Shown one piece after another: positions 18,038 through 28,624 of a stretch of DNA of 64,000 nt (its first letter is position 1; every line of letters starts with the position of its first letter). The notes beneath the pieces are model-generated. The model was not told where the DNA came from, searched no databases, and worked only from the letters and a program-made list of their open reading frames with translations. Made by a program: the position numbers and the translations under genes. Origin of the DNA: Malassezia japonica (taxonomy: Eukaryota > Basidiomycota > Malasseziomycetes > Malasseziales > Malasseziaceae); contig NC_083377.1 in assembly GCF_029542785.1 (NCBI RefSeq), positions 372,001-436,000 on the forward strand, in the 5' to 3' direction.

Positions 18038-21000
18038 ATGCTGCCTATGGTGACGATGGCCATGCCATCCACGCCGTTCGGCGATGCGCAGGCACTGCGC
18101 CGGAGATTTTCCATGTCATCACCACCCCCCGAGCCTTCGTCGGGCGGATCGGAGGATGTGCAAGAGAGCCGATCGCGCCGCCTTTCGTCGCTCACACGGG
18201 GTATGAGCATGCGCCAGAGCCCGCGGGCGAGCCGCACGTCACTGCTTGACGAGGGCGCACGCACTCCGTCGGAATTGGGCCTGGCCCCACCACTGCAGGG
18301 CGCGGCCTATCCGTGGCTCGCCGACCCGATACCATCACTGCCTTCGGGGCCCATCACGCAGCAGAGCGACGAGATGCCTTCGCCGCTGCGCCGCACAACG
18401 TCCCCGCTGTCGCTCCGTGCGATCGCACGGCGGCCGTCGCTCGCATTCTCGTCCGAGCGCCGCCGCGAGGGCAGCATCACGGGCTCGTCGAATGCATCGA
18501 ACGACTCGCTGGGCCGCCAGCCGTCGCGGGCACACATATCGCGCAATCCCTCGCCTCTGGCCGAGGGTAGCGCCACACTGCTGCGTGCGCCGAGCTTTCT
18601 GCGCCGCGGCTCGGCGCCCGACTATCCCACACGCCGCGGATCAGACACATCACCCGGGCGTGCCTCGCCGGCCGCGCCGGTGCCGCAGGAGCGCGCCTCG
18701 CCGGGCCTGCACGCCTATCCGCGTGCGGCATCGCCGGTGAGCATGCAGCCGGATATGCGACCGGCGCCGCCGGCCGTGTACGCAGACGATATGGCGCGCA
18801 GCACGTCGCCGCTGGGCATGAGCGAGCTGAGTGCGCCGATTGTCACTCCGCGCCTCGCTCACCGCGTCGCCGTGCGTGTCACGCCCGCGACCGAGTGCAT
18901 CAACATGTTTGGGCCGCTGCAGGTCACGTCGCATTACTCGCTCTCGGGCACCGTCACACTCGAGCTACCCCCCAGCGAGGACGCGCTCGAGCTGCAGGCG
19001 CTCGACGTGCACCTCGTGGGCTACTCGATGTACGTCGACAGCTCCGCGCGCTTCTCGTCGGTGCGCCTGTGCGACATCAAGCACGAGATCATCCAGACCC
19101 CGACGCAGCTCCCGGCGACGCACGGCAGCGATCCGCTGCAGTTCGAGGTCGAGTTCGACCTCTTTGCGCCGGGCTGGCTTCCCGCGTCATTTGCGGCGCG
19201 CTCTGCAAGCACGTTTTACAACCTCGAGGCGGTGGCGACCGTCGTCGAGCCGGGCGGGCGCAAGGCGCCGACCTCGCCGCAGTCCGACTATGCGAGTGCA
19301 TCGACCTCGCCGGCAGTCGGAACGTACACGACGGCTTCGCCCGGTGTCGGCGCCCACGCGACGCTCTCGCCGCTCGCATCCGAGCCGGCTGCGCCGTGCA
19401 CCGTACGCAGTCCGCCGCACCTCGTCCGTGTGTGCCGCACACGCGACATGGTCCCGATTCCCGTCGCGCAGCTCGCCGTATTTACCGGTGCCGACGTGCA
19501 GGAGGAAGAGGCAGCGCCGAACCCGTTTGCGCGCAGCACGAACCCCTTTCGCCAGCAGAGCAAGAATCCGTTCCTGGCGCCGCGCACGGCGCCTGCGCCA
19601 AGCGCCGCGCAAGACGTGCAGAACGCGACGCGCAAGCGCTTGACGAACCGCGTGCCGCTGCGCCACTTTACGCACGCGCCCAAGATCCCCTTGCCGGTGC
19701 CGGTCGTGATCCAGGGCGCAGTGCACGAGTACCTCCCGCTGAAGCTCACGCTTTCTGTTCCCGCGCACACCAACACGCACGTCGAGTCCGACGAGGAGCA
19801 GCCGCCTCTCGTGTTTGGCCTGCAGGTCGAGCTCGACCCGCTCTGGGCGCAGACCAAGATGTGGAACGACCTGCGCCTGTGTGAACTCGAGGCGATGTGT
19901 GTACAGATGGAAAAGTACAGCTCGTCGCTCTCGCGCAGCTACTGCACCGCGTTTGCGCTGCCGCTCGAGGGCGACGTCGGCGCGACCGACGTCCCTGCGT
20001 TTGATCCGGCGATGTGCGCAAAGCATGCGCCGCCGCAGTCGCAGCACTCGGGCGCGTCGCAGTACCCCTACAACCGTGCGCTGCTCGAAGGGCGGATCCG
20101 GCAGCAGCGCGCGGGCAGTGCGCCGACCGACCGCCGGAACCACGCCGAGCGTTTCCGCTCGTACACCGTCGGTCCGCTGCCGCAGAGCGACCGCAGCCGC
20201 GGCAAACAGCGCGAGGCGTCGGTGCCTATGCCTACGACGTCACCCGCGCCGGCGCCAGCGCCCGCACCCGCACCTGCGCAGAGCAAGAAGAAAAAGGCGC
20301 TCACGTCCCCCTTTTCGCGCTTCTCCGTGTTTAATGGCGGGCGCGAGGAAGAGGCGCGGCCCGCGCCCGAGGCACTGGTGCTCCCCCCGCCGACGCCGGC
20401 GCCGGTGCACGAGAACCCCAAAGCGTCGTACGTCTTTGACGGGAGCGACGGCTGCGGCATGACACTGGCCTCCAAAAAGGTGCGGCTCTCGTTCAGCCTG
20501 CCCATGGTCCCCTCGAGCGGAAAGACGGCGATGCGCGGCGGGACGACGCAGCTGCTGCCCGACTACGAGAGCCCCCATGTGCGTATTCGGCACAAGCTCA
20601 AGGTCAAGCTGCGCTTTGGCTACGGCTCGAGCCAGCTGGCGACGAATGCCGGCACGCAGAGCCTGGTGATGTGCGTCCCGGTGCGCTTTACCGAGGCGCC
20701 ACCGAGCGAGGCTTTGGCGCAGGCCGCGCCGATCGTCTTCCCCCCGTCTGCTTCGCGCTGCGTCCCGGCGGAAGGTGCGCCAAACGTCGCGGTGCCTGCG
20801 GCGCTCACGCGCGCGACGCACTCGTCGTTTGCCGCGACGCCGGCGCACCACCCCGCCTACCTTCCTGCGTACGTGCAGCTGTTCCGTGAAGACGGCTCGC
20901 GCCTTGCGGACGACACGGAGCTCCTGCCGCGCTACCCCGAGCCTGGCGTCTCGCGTCCGATGCACACGCGCGACGACGATGCGTTCTCGGAGCGGATCGA

Positions 21001-21274
21001 CGCGGGGCTCGTGCTCGTCCCTGACGCGGTGCGCGAGGAGAAGACGGCGGCGCCGACGAGCATGGTCGAGACGCTGAATGGCGCCGACGATCTCTTCCCC
21101 GAGGACGTGAACGAGGTCGCGCCGCAGCGTGTCGATGACGACATGCTCGACGCAGACATGCAGCAGACGACGGTCGTGACCAACTCGTCTGCGCTCGACT
21201 ACGACCTGCTGGCCGAGACGCGCGAGATGCAAGGCGCGCGGTCGCCGAACGTCTTTTCGACGACCGATCCCTAG
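18038..21274 (+). CDS. Alpha-arrestin-like adaptor with NPF and LPxY motifs
   Basis: Single exon of 1078 residues from the ATG at 18038. The first 250 residues are Ser/Pro/Arg-rich and disordered. An arrestin N-like beta region covers residues about 265-400 (HRVAVRVTPATECINMFGPL, SGTVTLELP, LQALDVHLVGYSMY). A segment with three NPF motifs (NPFARSTNPF and KNPF, residues about 493-512) follows, then an arrestin C-like region (KIPLPVPVVIQGAVHEYLPL, VFGLQVELDPLWAQT) and HKLKVKLRFGYG near residue 850. LPDYE and LPRYPEP sequences near residues 842 and 963 resemble LPxY ligands of Rsp5-type ubiquitin ligases. Arrestin-related proteins link nutrient transporters to Rsp5 for endocytosis. The specific cargo cannot be told. 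Confidence 0.75.
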   Translation: MLPMVTMAMPSTPFGDAQALRRRFSMSSPPPEPSSGGSEDVQESRSRRLSSLTRGMSMRQSPRASRTSLLDEGARTPSELGLAPPLQGAAYPWLADPIPSLPSGPITQQSDEMPSPLRRTTSPLSLRAIARRPSLAFSSERRREGSITGSSNASNDSLGRQPSRAHISRNPSPLAEGSATLLRAPSFLRRGSAPDYPTRRGSDTSPGRASPAAPVPQERASPGLHAYPRAASPVSMQPDMRPAPPAVYADDMARSTSPLGMSELSAPIVTPRLAHRVAVRVTPATECINMFGPLQVTSHYSLSGTVTLELPPSEDALELQALDVHLVGYSMYVDSSARFSSVRLCDIKHEIIQTPTQLPATHGSDPLQFEVEFDLFAPGWLPASFAARSASTFYNLEAVATVVEPGGRKAPTSPQSDYASASTSPAVGTYTTASPGVGAHATLSPLASEPAAPCTVRSPPHLVRVCRTRDMVPIPVAQLAVFTGADVQEEEAAPNPFARSTNPFRQQSKNPFLAPRTAPAPSAAQDVQNATRKRLTNRVPLRHFTHAPKIPLPVPVVIQGAVHEYLPLKLTLSVPAHTNTHVESDEEQPPLVFGLQVELDPLWAQTKMWNDLRLCELEAMCVQMEKYSSSLSRSYCTAFALPLEGDVGATDVPAFDPAMCAKHAPPQSQHSGASQYPYNRALLEGRIRQQRAGSAPTDRRNHAERFRSYTVGPLPQSDRSRGKQREASVPMPTTSPAPAPAPAPAPAQSKKKKALTSPFSRFSVFNGGREEEARPAPEALVLPPPTPAPVHENPKASYVFDGSDGCGMTLASKKVRLSFSLPMVPSSGKTAMRGGTTQLLPDYESPHVRIRHKLKVKLRFGYGSSQLATNAGTQSLVMCVPVRFTEAPPSEALAQAAPIVFPPSASRCVPAEGAPNVAVPAALTRATHSSFAATPAHHPAYLPAYVQLFREDGSRLADDTELLPRYPEPGVSRPMHTRDDDAFSERIDAGLVLVPDAVREEKTAAPTSMVETLNGADDLFPEDVNEVAPQRVDDDMLDADMQQTTVVTNSSALDYDLLAETREMQGARSPNVFSTTDP

Positions 21275-21334
21275 ATACCCATAGCCTCGGAGCTCGGTGG
21301 AACTTCGTCAGATGTCAATACTGCACTATTGCGA

Positions 21335-24300
21335 CTACAAGAGGTCGTCGACCTTGGCCAGGAGGCGCTCCTTCGGGGGCTTGAGGCCCTCGCCCTCCAT
21401 CACCTCGCCCATCGAGTCGATCTGCTCGCGGCCAAACTGCGCGGCGACAAGAAGCTGCGCCATGAACGAGTAGGCGCTCGGAGCGTCCATCGACGTGTCG
21501 TCGAGGTAGGTGAGCTGCGCCTTGAAGCCCTCGGAGAGCATCGTCTCGTCGAGAACGCTGCGCTCGCGCAGCGTGCCGAGGAGCTTGCCCGCGTCCTCGA
21601 CCTGGTCCTGCTTCTTGTCGAGGACGGCGGCGATGAGCGCGTCGACAAACGACGCACGGTTCTTCTCGGGAAGCGCCTCGATGCTCTGCACACCCTCCTC
21701 AATGTCGCGGATGGCGAGGTACTCTTTGACGTCGTTCGCCGTCTTGCGCTTGACGTCCTCCTCGCTCATCTCGTCCTTCTTCTCCTCCTCGTCGGTCGGC
21801 TTGGTACGCGGCTGGAGCTGCAGCTTAGGGCGCTGCGGCTCCTCACCGCCACCCTCCTGCGAGGCGTTGAGCAGGTTGAACATGTTGCCCGTCGACGAGT
21901 TGCGCGACGGCGCAGGGCTGCTCTCTTCGCTGCCCTTGCCCTGCTTGCGCGAGAAGATGCTCTGGGGGCCACCGCCGAGCTTGCCGCTCGACGAGCGGTC
22001 AATGCCCTTACCAAAGGCCGACAGGTCGCCCGCGCGGCCCTGGCGGGGCGGCGGCGCACTCTGTCCACCGACCGTGCTCCACCCGTCGCCGCCCGAGGAC
22101 GGCGGCGGGGGATCGTTGCGCTGCTGGCCGCGGCGCGAGCCGCCACGCGAGAGCGAAAACTTCTCGGCCTCCTTCTGCTGCTGCCGCTTCGCAGCTTCCG
22201 CGTGGATCTCGGCAATGGTCTTGGGCGCACTCGTGTCGTGGCGAGGCACCCAGTTCTGCGAGCGGAGGTCCACCACGTCCAGGAGCATGAACCGCATGCG
22301 CGACGAGATCTTGTCGCTCTGCAGGATATCGTCGATGCGCTTAAAGTACACGTCCATGCGGCTCTTGTGGTTGCCCTGGCTCGAGTCAAGCAGGTATCCG
22401 ACCGTCGACAAAAGGCGGCACACGCTCTCGATCTCGTCCTCCTCCGGCTCGGTCGTGGTGCGCAGCAGGCGCACAATACACGTGTGCATAATACGCGGCT
22501 GGAGCATCTGCAGCTTGAACAGCTCACCGACAAACTGCACGAGACCAAGACCGCGGCGCTTGGCCTTTTGCTCGGCGTAGTACTCGTCAGAGAGGAGCTC
22601 GGGCTCGTTCTCGGGCTTCCTCTCCTCCTTGGCGGCGCCCCAGCCCTTTTCAAAGTCGCCCTGGCACCAGGTGAGCAGGTACTTGCGGAAAAGGAAACCG
22701 CCGCGGTACTCCTTGCCCTCCTTCTCGTCCAGCACCTCGTCGCGGATCTCGGGGTCGAGGTGGACCTGGATCTTGGCACAGAGCTGCGCGTACATCTCAC
22801 TCCACGCCGCCTCGTCAATCGCCTTTTCAAAGACAATCGCAATGACCTGGCGCAGCGTGCGGCCGTCCGTCTCGTTCTTCGACTCGTTCGCCCAGCCGAC
22901 AATCTGGTCGCTAATCGACTCAAACTTCTCGACGGTAAGCTTGTTCAGCAGCGCCTTGACCTTGCGCTCCACAAGCATCGTGTGGTCGACACCCGCCTTT
23001 TGGCCCTCTTCGAGACTCTGCGGCTTCCAGCGGTTCTCGCTGTAGGCCAGCGGCGCGACCTGATCCATGGGGATCGTCGGGCCACCCTTCTCGGGGGGAT
23101 TGACGTGGGGGCCACGCTGGCGGCCACGGTTGCTCTTGGGGCGGCCGCCCATCGGAATACCGGTGCCCATCGTCTCGCGCGAGGGAAGCGCACCACCGCT
23201 GCCGCCACGCGACATGCTGTGGCCACGCGAGCCGCCATTAAAGGCACCCATCGGGCCGCTCGCACCAAAGGCACCGCGCTGCGCGTTCGCAAAGCGCTCC
23301 TCGCTCGTGCGGCCACCGCCACGGCCGCCCATGCCGCCACGGCCAGGACCACCCATGCCGCCACGGCGGCCGCCGCGGCCGCCGCTCACGCTCTCCATGC
23401 CGATCGAGGCAAGCAGAGGAAGGTCCGCGGGCTTCTCGGTGTACACGCTCATGAACTGCAGCAGGAAATCGCGGTCGTAGCGGTACTTGCCGGGCGTCGC
23501 GTCCTGGTTCAGCTCCGGGTTCGGCGGCTGGACAGACTCGGGGTACGACACCGACGCGAGGTTGTCGATCGGACGCGCAAACTCCACGGCGCGGTTCGGC
23601 TCGGCAGACGTCGAGGCCTCGGCGTTCGCCTCATCGTGGTTTTCGTCCTCGGCGGCCTTGTCGCCGTCGGCCTTGGGCTCGTCGGCGTGCGTGGCGGGCG
23701 CGGTGCCCTCTTCCTTGGGCTCTGCGCCCTTGTCCGCGGCGGGCGCGGCGGGCGCGGCGGGCGTGGCGGCCTGCGCCTTTTTCGGCGGCCGCCTTGTCGG
23801 CGGTCTCTTTTTCAGCGGCCTCCTTCTCCGCCTTTTCCTTGGCGTCGCGCTCGGCCTTTTCGGCAGCCTCCTTTTCAGCCTTGTCCTTGGCATCGCGCTC
23901 GGCCTTTTCGGCGGCCTCCTTCTCGGCCTTGTCCTTGGCATCGCGCTCGGCCTTTTCGGCAGCCTCCTTTTCGGCCTTGTCCTTGGCGTCGCGCTCGGCC
24001 TTTTCGGCAGCCTCCTTTTCGGCCTTCTCCTTGGCCTCCTTGGCGGCCTTTTCAGCGGCCTCCTTCTCGGCAGCCGCCTTCTCCTTGGCCTCCTTGGCGT
24101 CGTGCTCGGCCTTCTCCTTGGCCTCCTTGTCGGCCTTCTCCTTCTCCTCCTTCTCCTTCTCGGCCTTTTCGCGCTCCATCTTGAGGCGCAGCACCTTTTG
24201 CTGAAAGTCGGCCTGGGTCTTCACGCGGGTAGTGTCCGCCGGCGGCTGCGCGGGCGCCTCGACCGAGTGTGAGGACTTGGGCGTGCCCGGCGCAGAAGGC

Positions 24301-25190
24301 GCGCGCGACGGCGTGTCGGGCGCGGTGCTCGACGCGGCCGACGACGAGGCGGCCGACTTTTGGCGCACCTGCTCCAGGTCGAGCTCGGTCTGCGTCTCGG
24401 GGTTGACGATGCGCAGCGCCTTGCTCTTTTGCGGCTCAAACATGCGCGCGCCCGCGTTCATCGTAAAGCTCGACGGGGACGCAGGAGGGTAAAAGGGCTG
24501 CGCACCGCCAGGGCGCACGCCCATCGGCGGGCCGCGCGGCGAGTTGGCGTGCATCGGGGGAGGGTGTGGCGAGCCGCCCTGCTGCGGCCAGCCCTGCTGG
24601 GGCTGCGGCATGTAAGGGAAGCCGCCGGGGCTCATCGGGTAGCCGACGTGGGGATAGACCGGCGCGCCCTGCCACGGGCCATGCTCCGGCGCGTATGGCA
24701 TGCCCGGCACGAGTGGCGTCGTGGGCTGCGACGCAGGGCCCACGCCCTTCTCCTGGGGCATGGGGACCGACGGCGGCGCGCCCTGCTTGGGCACGTTCAC
24801 ACCGCGCGCCGCGGTGCGTGCGGCCTGTGCGGGGTCCGCCTGGCCCTTGACCGCCTGGCCACCGGGGCCTTGGAAGAGCTTCTGGAAGTCGAGCTTCTTG
24901 CCCTTCTTCTCCGCGGCGGGCTCCGCGGCGACGGAGCCAAAGACGGTCGGGTTGCCACCCTGCAGGTGCTTGCCGGCGGACGGCTGCGCGGCCGGCGACG
25001 ACGACAGCGTCGCATTCTTGTCGTCTACCGTGCCAAAGTTGATGCCCTGCGCCGGCGCAGCGCCACGCGCACCGTTCTTTGGCATGCTGACCGCCTCGTC
25101 GGTCTTGGGGCCCTTGGGCTTGCCCTTGTTCGCGCCGGCACGCGCGCCTCCGGGATTCGGCGTGGACGTACGCTTCTCTTGTCCACTCAT
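21335..25190 (-). CDS. TIF4631: Translation initiation factor eIF4G, with an apparent +1-base frameshift
   Basis: Start ATG at 25190, stop at 21335; about 1284 residues if one base is removed. The N-terminal part is Pro/Gly/Ala-rich. A KAEKEAAEKAERDAKD-type charged helix lies at residues about 370-470. The eIF4E-binding motif YDRDFLLQF is near residue 570. The MIF4G domain starts at LNKLTVEKFESISDQI (residues about 750-980), and a C-terminal MA3-like region ends in LLAKVDDLL. The 5' and 3' halves are in different frames. The 5' frame reads on to a stop at 23631, the 3' frame is open from 23941, and coding character switches at an A5 run on the coding strand (23778-23782). No GT donor exists nearby, so this is not an intron. 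eIF4G is essential, so I treat the gene as functional with a sequence error or recoding event. Confidence 0.9.
23815..24045 (-). repeat. 48-nt in-frame tandem repeats coding a charged helix in eIF4G
   Basis: About four to five copies of a 16-residue unit, KAEKEAAEKAERDAKD with small changes, encoded by near-identical 48-nt units. They form a long Lys/Glu/Ala helix. Tandem repeats like this are prone to length change and to assembly error. Confidence 0.8.
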
Positions 25191-25341
25191 ACAATCGGTC
25201 GGAGTGTCTCTCCGTACCTACCCAACTACACACACCTGTGTAGCTGTTCTCTGCGAGCTTCTCTCGAAAGAGACGCTTGCGGGAACGAGTCGCGCGCCGC
25301 CCCTTTTTTCCTACGCAAAAGCTTAGTCATCAAACTACATG

Positions 25342-25347
25342 CACGTG
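25342..25347. promoter_or_regulatory. CACGTG box in the SPT7-eIF4G gap
   Basis: An E-box in the 164-bp interval between the SPT7 stop and the eIF4G ATG, but only 8 bp from the SPT7 stop, so its role is unclear. Confidence 0.25.
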
Positions 25348-25354
25348 GCCTCCA

Positions 25355-27516
25355 CTACGCAGGCGCGGCGCGCTTGCGCTTCGCGGGGGGGGGCTTGGCA
25401 GGGCCCTTTTTGTCGGGCGCACGCGCCTCTGCCGGGGTCTCGCCGTACAGGGGGCGCACAGGGAGCTTGCCGCTTGTCGGCACTTTGTAGCGGGGGCGCT
25501 CGGGGGACGTCTCGGGCACGATATCGGTGGGCTGCGCGGGCGTGCTGCCGGCGAGGTGCGCCGCGTACCACGGCCGCAGCAGGCCGATTTGCGCGGGAAG
25601 ACTCGCGCGGCACACGGGCACCACGGGCGGCGGCGGCGCGTAGGTGGGTGCGGTCTTGCGGTCGCCGTCGGATGCAACGACGCTCTGCCCGCCTCCGCGG
25701 CCGTAAAAGAGCCGGCTGGGGACAGAGAGCCCGGCGAGGCCCAGCTCGCGGTCGAGGCCCATCTCGCGGAAGCCGAAAAAGTCGTCGCCGAGGCCCTCGG
25801 CAAAGTGGCCGAGCGCGAGTGCCTGACCGTCGTCCGCGAGCAGCTCGTCGTCCTCCACGACTGCGCGGCCGAGGTTCGTGAGCTGCTCGCGGTAGGCGCC
25901 TTGTAGCTTGCGCAACCACTCTCGTAGCCGCACGCCGTAGCGCTCGACATCGTTCTTGACGTACGCATCGAGCTGGCACACGCGCGTGCCGCCGCTGCCG
26001 TGCAGCGCGTGCACGACCATCTCCTCCGCGTCCATCTTGGGGGCAAAGCGGTCGGCGTACAGGCGCAGCGTCCGCCCGAGGCTCATCATGTACTCGCGCG
26101 TGACGTCGGTAAGCACCTGCAGCGCGGCTGTATGGCTGCCGTCAAAGCCGGTGTGCGCCAGAAGCATCTGCACCTGCCACGACATCTGCTCGCGGGCGTA
26201 CTGCGGCGTAAGGCGGGGGAAGAGCGTAGGAAAGGGGGTATGAGGGGGGCGGGGGGGCTCCGGCGCATCGTCGTCGCCTTCCTCGTCGGAGGACGAGGCG
26301 TAGGCGAGGTCTGCGGGAATCGGCAGCTCGTGCTCGACGACGTCGGCGAGCTTGAAAAACTTTTGGTGCGTGTGGTGCAGACGACGCATGGTTTTGATGT
26401 TGCGCGCCATCATGCGCGGCATCCCGGCGCGCTCAGACGGCAGGCGCGACGGGGGGGACGGCATCGGATCCCCACAGCCGCGCGCGCGGCCCGCATGGGG
26501 CACGGCGGGGACGCCGGCACAGAGCATCGCGTCCGAGCCACAGGCGGCCCACCACGCGTGCGTCGCGTCGTGCGGTGGGATCGGCGCCTTGTCCGCGCGC
26601 CGCCGCCGCCGCAGCGAGAGCGCGGTACCGAGGGGGTCGACGCCGCCCGAGAGCTGCACCTGCTCGAGCATCGAGAGCGCGGCAGGCAGGCCGCTGCTGT
26701 CGCTCGTGCTCGCCTCGGCCTGTCCTTCGGCCGCCGCGACGTCCAGGCGGGGGTCGAGGTCGGAGAATACGAGCGTCGACTCGACGCTGCGCCGCAGTGC
26801 GACGTGCTGCGCAAACGGCGTGCCGAGCGCCTCGTCGCGCTCCTCCTCGTCTACATGCACGTCCGGCGGCGGCGGGGGGCGGGGCGCCGGCGCCGGCGCC
26901 GCGGCAGCTTTCGGCTCCTCAGCACGCACTTCAGGCGCAGGCGAGTGCCAGTGGCTCAGCATATCCTTGATCTCGCTCTTTTCGCTCAGGAAGCCGAGCA
27001 GGTGATTCGCCTTTTTGCGCATAAATGTCGCGTTGCGCCGCAGCGGATGTTGCTGTGTGAGCCACAAGACGTACTGGCGATGCATTGTACAGAAGACAAT
27101 TGTCCCAGATCAGGTCGAGGTCGTGCGCAAACTGCGCCTTGTTCTTGTACTGCCCGCCTTTGAGCTTCTTTTGCATGGTGCCTAGGTCCATGGGATTCTT
27201 GATCACTGGGTCAGTACGGCGACGTACCGTCGTAGTAGTCCGGCGCATCACGCTTGCTCACGCGAGCCAAGAACGCCTGCGAGTGCTCCTGCATAAGTCA
27301 CAAAACGTACGGTATAGTTGCGCAGCTCGGTGAGGATCCGCTCGATCGATTCCTGAAACTCTTCTTTTTCGTCCTGCGTCAGATCGGCGACGTACCCGGC
27401 CGCGGCGCGCCTCAGTGAGCAGCCGATGTAGCTCCGCATCACTAAGCGACACGTCGCCACGGTTCGCATCGATGGCCTGAAGCAGATACTGGGTCAGCAC
27501 AGCAACGCACCTTCAT
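25355..27516 (-). CDS. SPT7: SAGA complex subunit Spt7 (bromodomain plus histone fold)
   Basis: Six exons on the minus strand: 27511-27516 (6 nt, Met-Lys only), 27396-27488, 27311-27373, 27228-27288, 27075-27205 and 25355-27052. All five introns are 22 nt. The protein has 683 residues. Splicing restores the bromodomain: [20 protein letters not shown] joined to [20 protein letters not shown], then [19 protein letters not shown] (residues about 55-118). The Spt7-specific [18 protein letters not shown] follows. A BTP/histone-fold region is near residues 435-520 ([20 protein letters not shown]). In yeast, Spt7 scaffolds SAGA and its histone fold pairs with Taf10, which is also encoded in this window. 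The tail is Lys/Pro-rich. It is divergent from EFG1 over 61 bp. Confidence 0.92.
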
Positions 27517-27545
27517 GGCCCCGGTGGAGTGACAACGCTACGGGC

Positions 27546-27551
27546 CACGTG
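27546..27551. promoter_or_regulatory. CACGTG box between SPT7 and EFG1
   Basis: Palindromic E-box in the middle of the 61-bp divergent promoter, 30 bp from the SPT7 ATG and 27 bp from the EFG1 ATG. Confidence 0.35.
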
Positions 27552-27577
27552 GGAGTGGAGGCCATTTTTTGTCCACG

Positions 27578-28624
27578 ATGGCCTTCCAGCAGCGTGGGCG
27601 GGGCGGCGGCCGCGGCCGCGGACGTGGCGCACGGCCGCGTGTCGCGCCGCGCGACGTGGAAAATGCTGTGCCTGGTGTGAACAAGATCAAAGGTGCAATC
27701 CGCCAGACAAAGCGCCTCCTGAGCAGGGTACGCAGAAAAGCTCACGCAGGAATCCATCACGCCGGGTGCGCGCATCGAGGCGGAGCGCAAGCTGCTTGCG
27801 CTCGAGCGCGAGCTGCAGGAGAAGGAGAATGAGAACAAGGCGCGGAATATGGCGAGCAGGTACCACAAGGTCAAGTTCTTTGGTAGGTCGCGTGGCTCAC
27901 ACAGAACGCCAAAAGCTCCACCGCCGCATTCGACAGCTTGCGCGCGCTGTGCGCGAGGGAAACAAGGATAAGAGTGTGCGTGCGCGGTTGTACGAGGCAC
28001 GCATCTTTTTGCACTATGTCATGGTACGCTTTGCTTCTAATTCAGACGTTCCCTGCCGACCAGCGGTACGTTGCCCTGTTTGCCGAGGGCAACTCGGACC
28101 CGGTCGCGCCAAGCGCAGACGCGCCGGACCGCGCGCACCGAAACGCGGCCGAGTTTCTGAGCAGTGTGCGCAAGGCCGTCAAGAAAGGCGAGCTGTCGGC
28201 TGAGCCGGAGGTCGAATTGGAGGAACGCGAGGCGCAGTCGCGCGCGCTCATGGCCGGAAAGAAGAAGAGTGCGGAGATCAAGGCGGTGAAGCGCAAGCGT
28301 GTGGAAGAGGAAGAGGAAGAGGAGGGGGATGAGGATGAGGAAGGGGATGAGGAGGAGGAGGACGACGACGACGACGACGACGATGACGACGACAAAGATG
28401 AGGACAGCGAATCCGACGGCGAGTCCGACGACGAGTCCGACGACGAGTCCGACGACGACTCTGACGACGATAGTGAATCCAAAGACGCCGAATCGGACGA
28501 CGATACCCCTCCTCCCAAACGCCGTACCCAACCGTCCAAGCCGTCGGCTCGTCGCCAATCCAGTCCCCCTGCTCCCCGTGGCGGTAAAGAGTCGCTTGCT
28601 ACGGACGAGTTCTTTGCCCTCTAA
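27578..28624 (+). CDS. EFG1: rRNA-processing protein Efg1
   Basis: Exons 27578-27727, 27750-27882, 27905-28023 and 28046-28624 give 326 residues; all three introns are 22 nt. The second acceptor context is ctcacacag and the third ctaattcag. Splicing joins KIKGAIRQTKRLLSR to ESITPGARIEAERKLLALER, then KVKFFERQKLHRRIRQL and YEARIFLHYVMTFPADQRYV. This matches the Efg1 family (18S rRNA processing, nucleolus). The C-terminus is a very acidic Glu/Asp/Ser tract (coded from about 28305 to 28495) followed by a basic Pro-rich tail. The RG-rich N-terminus is also typical of nucleolar proteins. The TAA stop directly abuts the stop of the convergent asparaginyl-tRNA synthetase. Confidence 0.9.
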
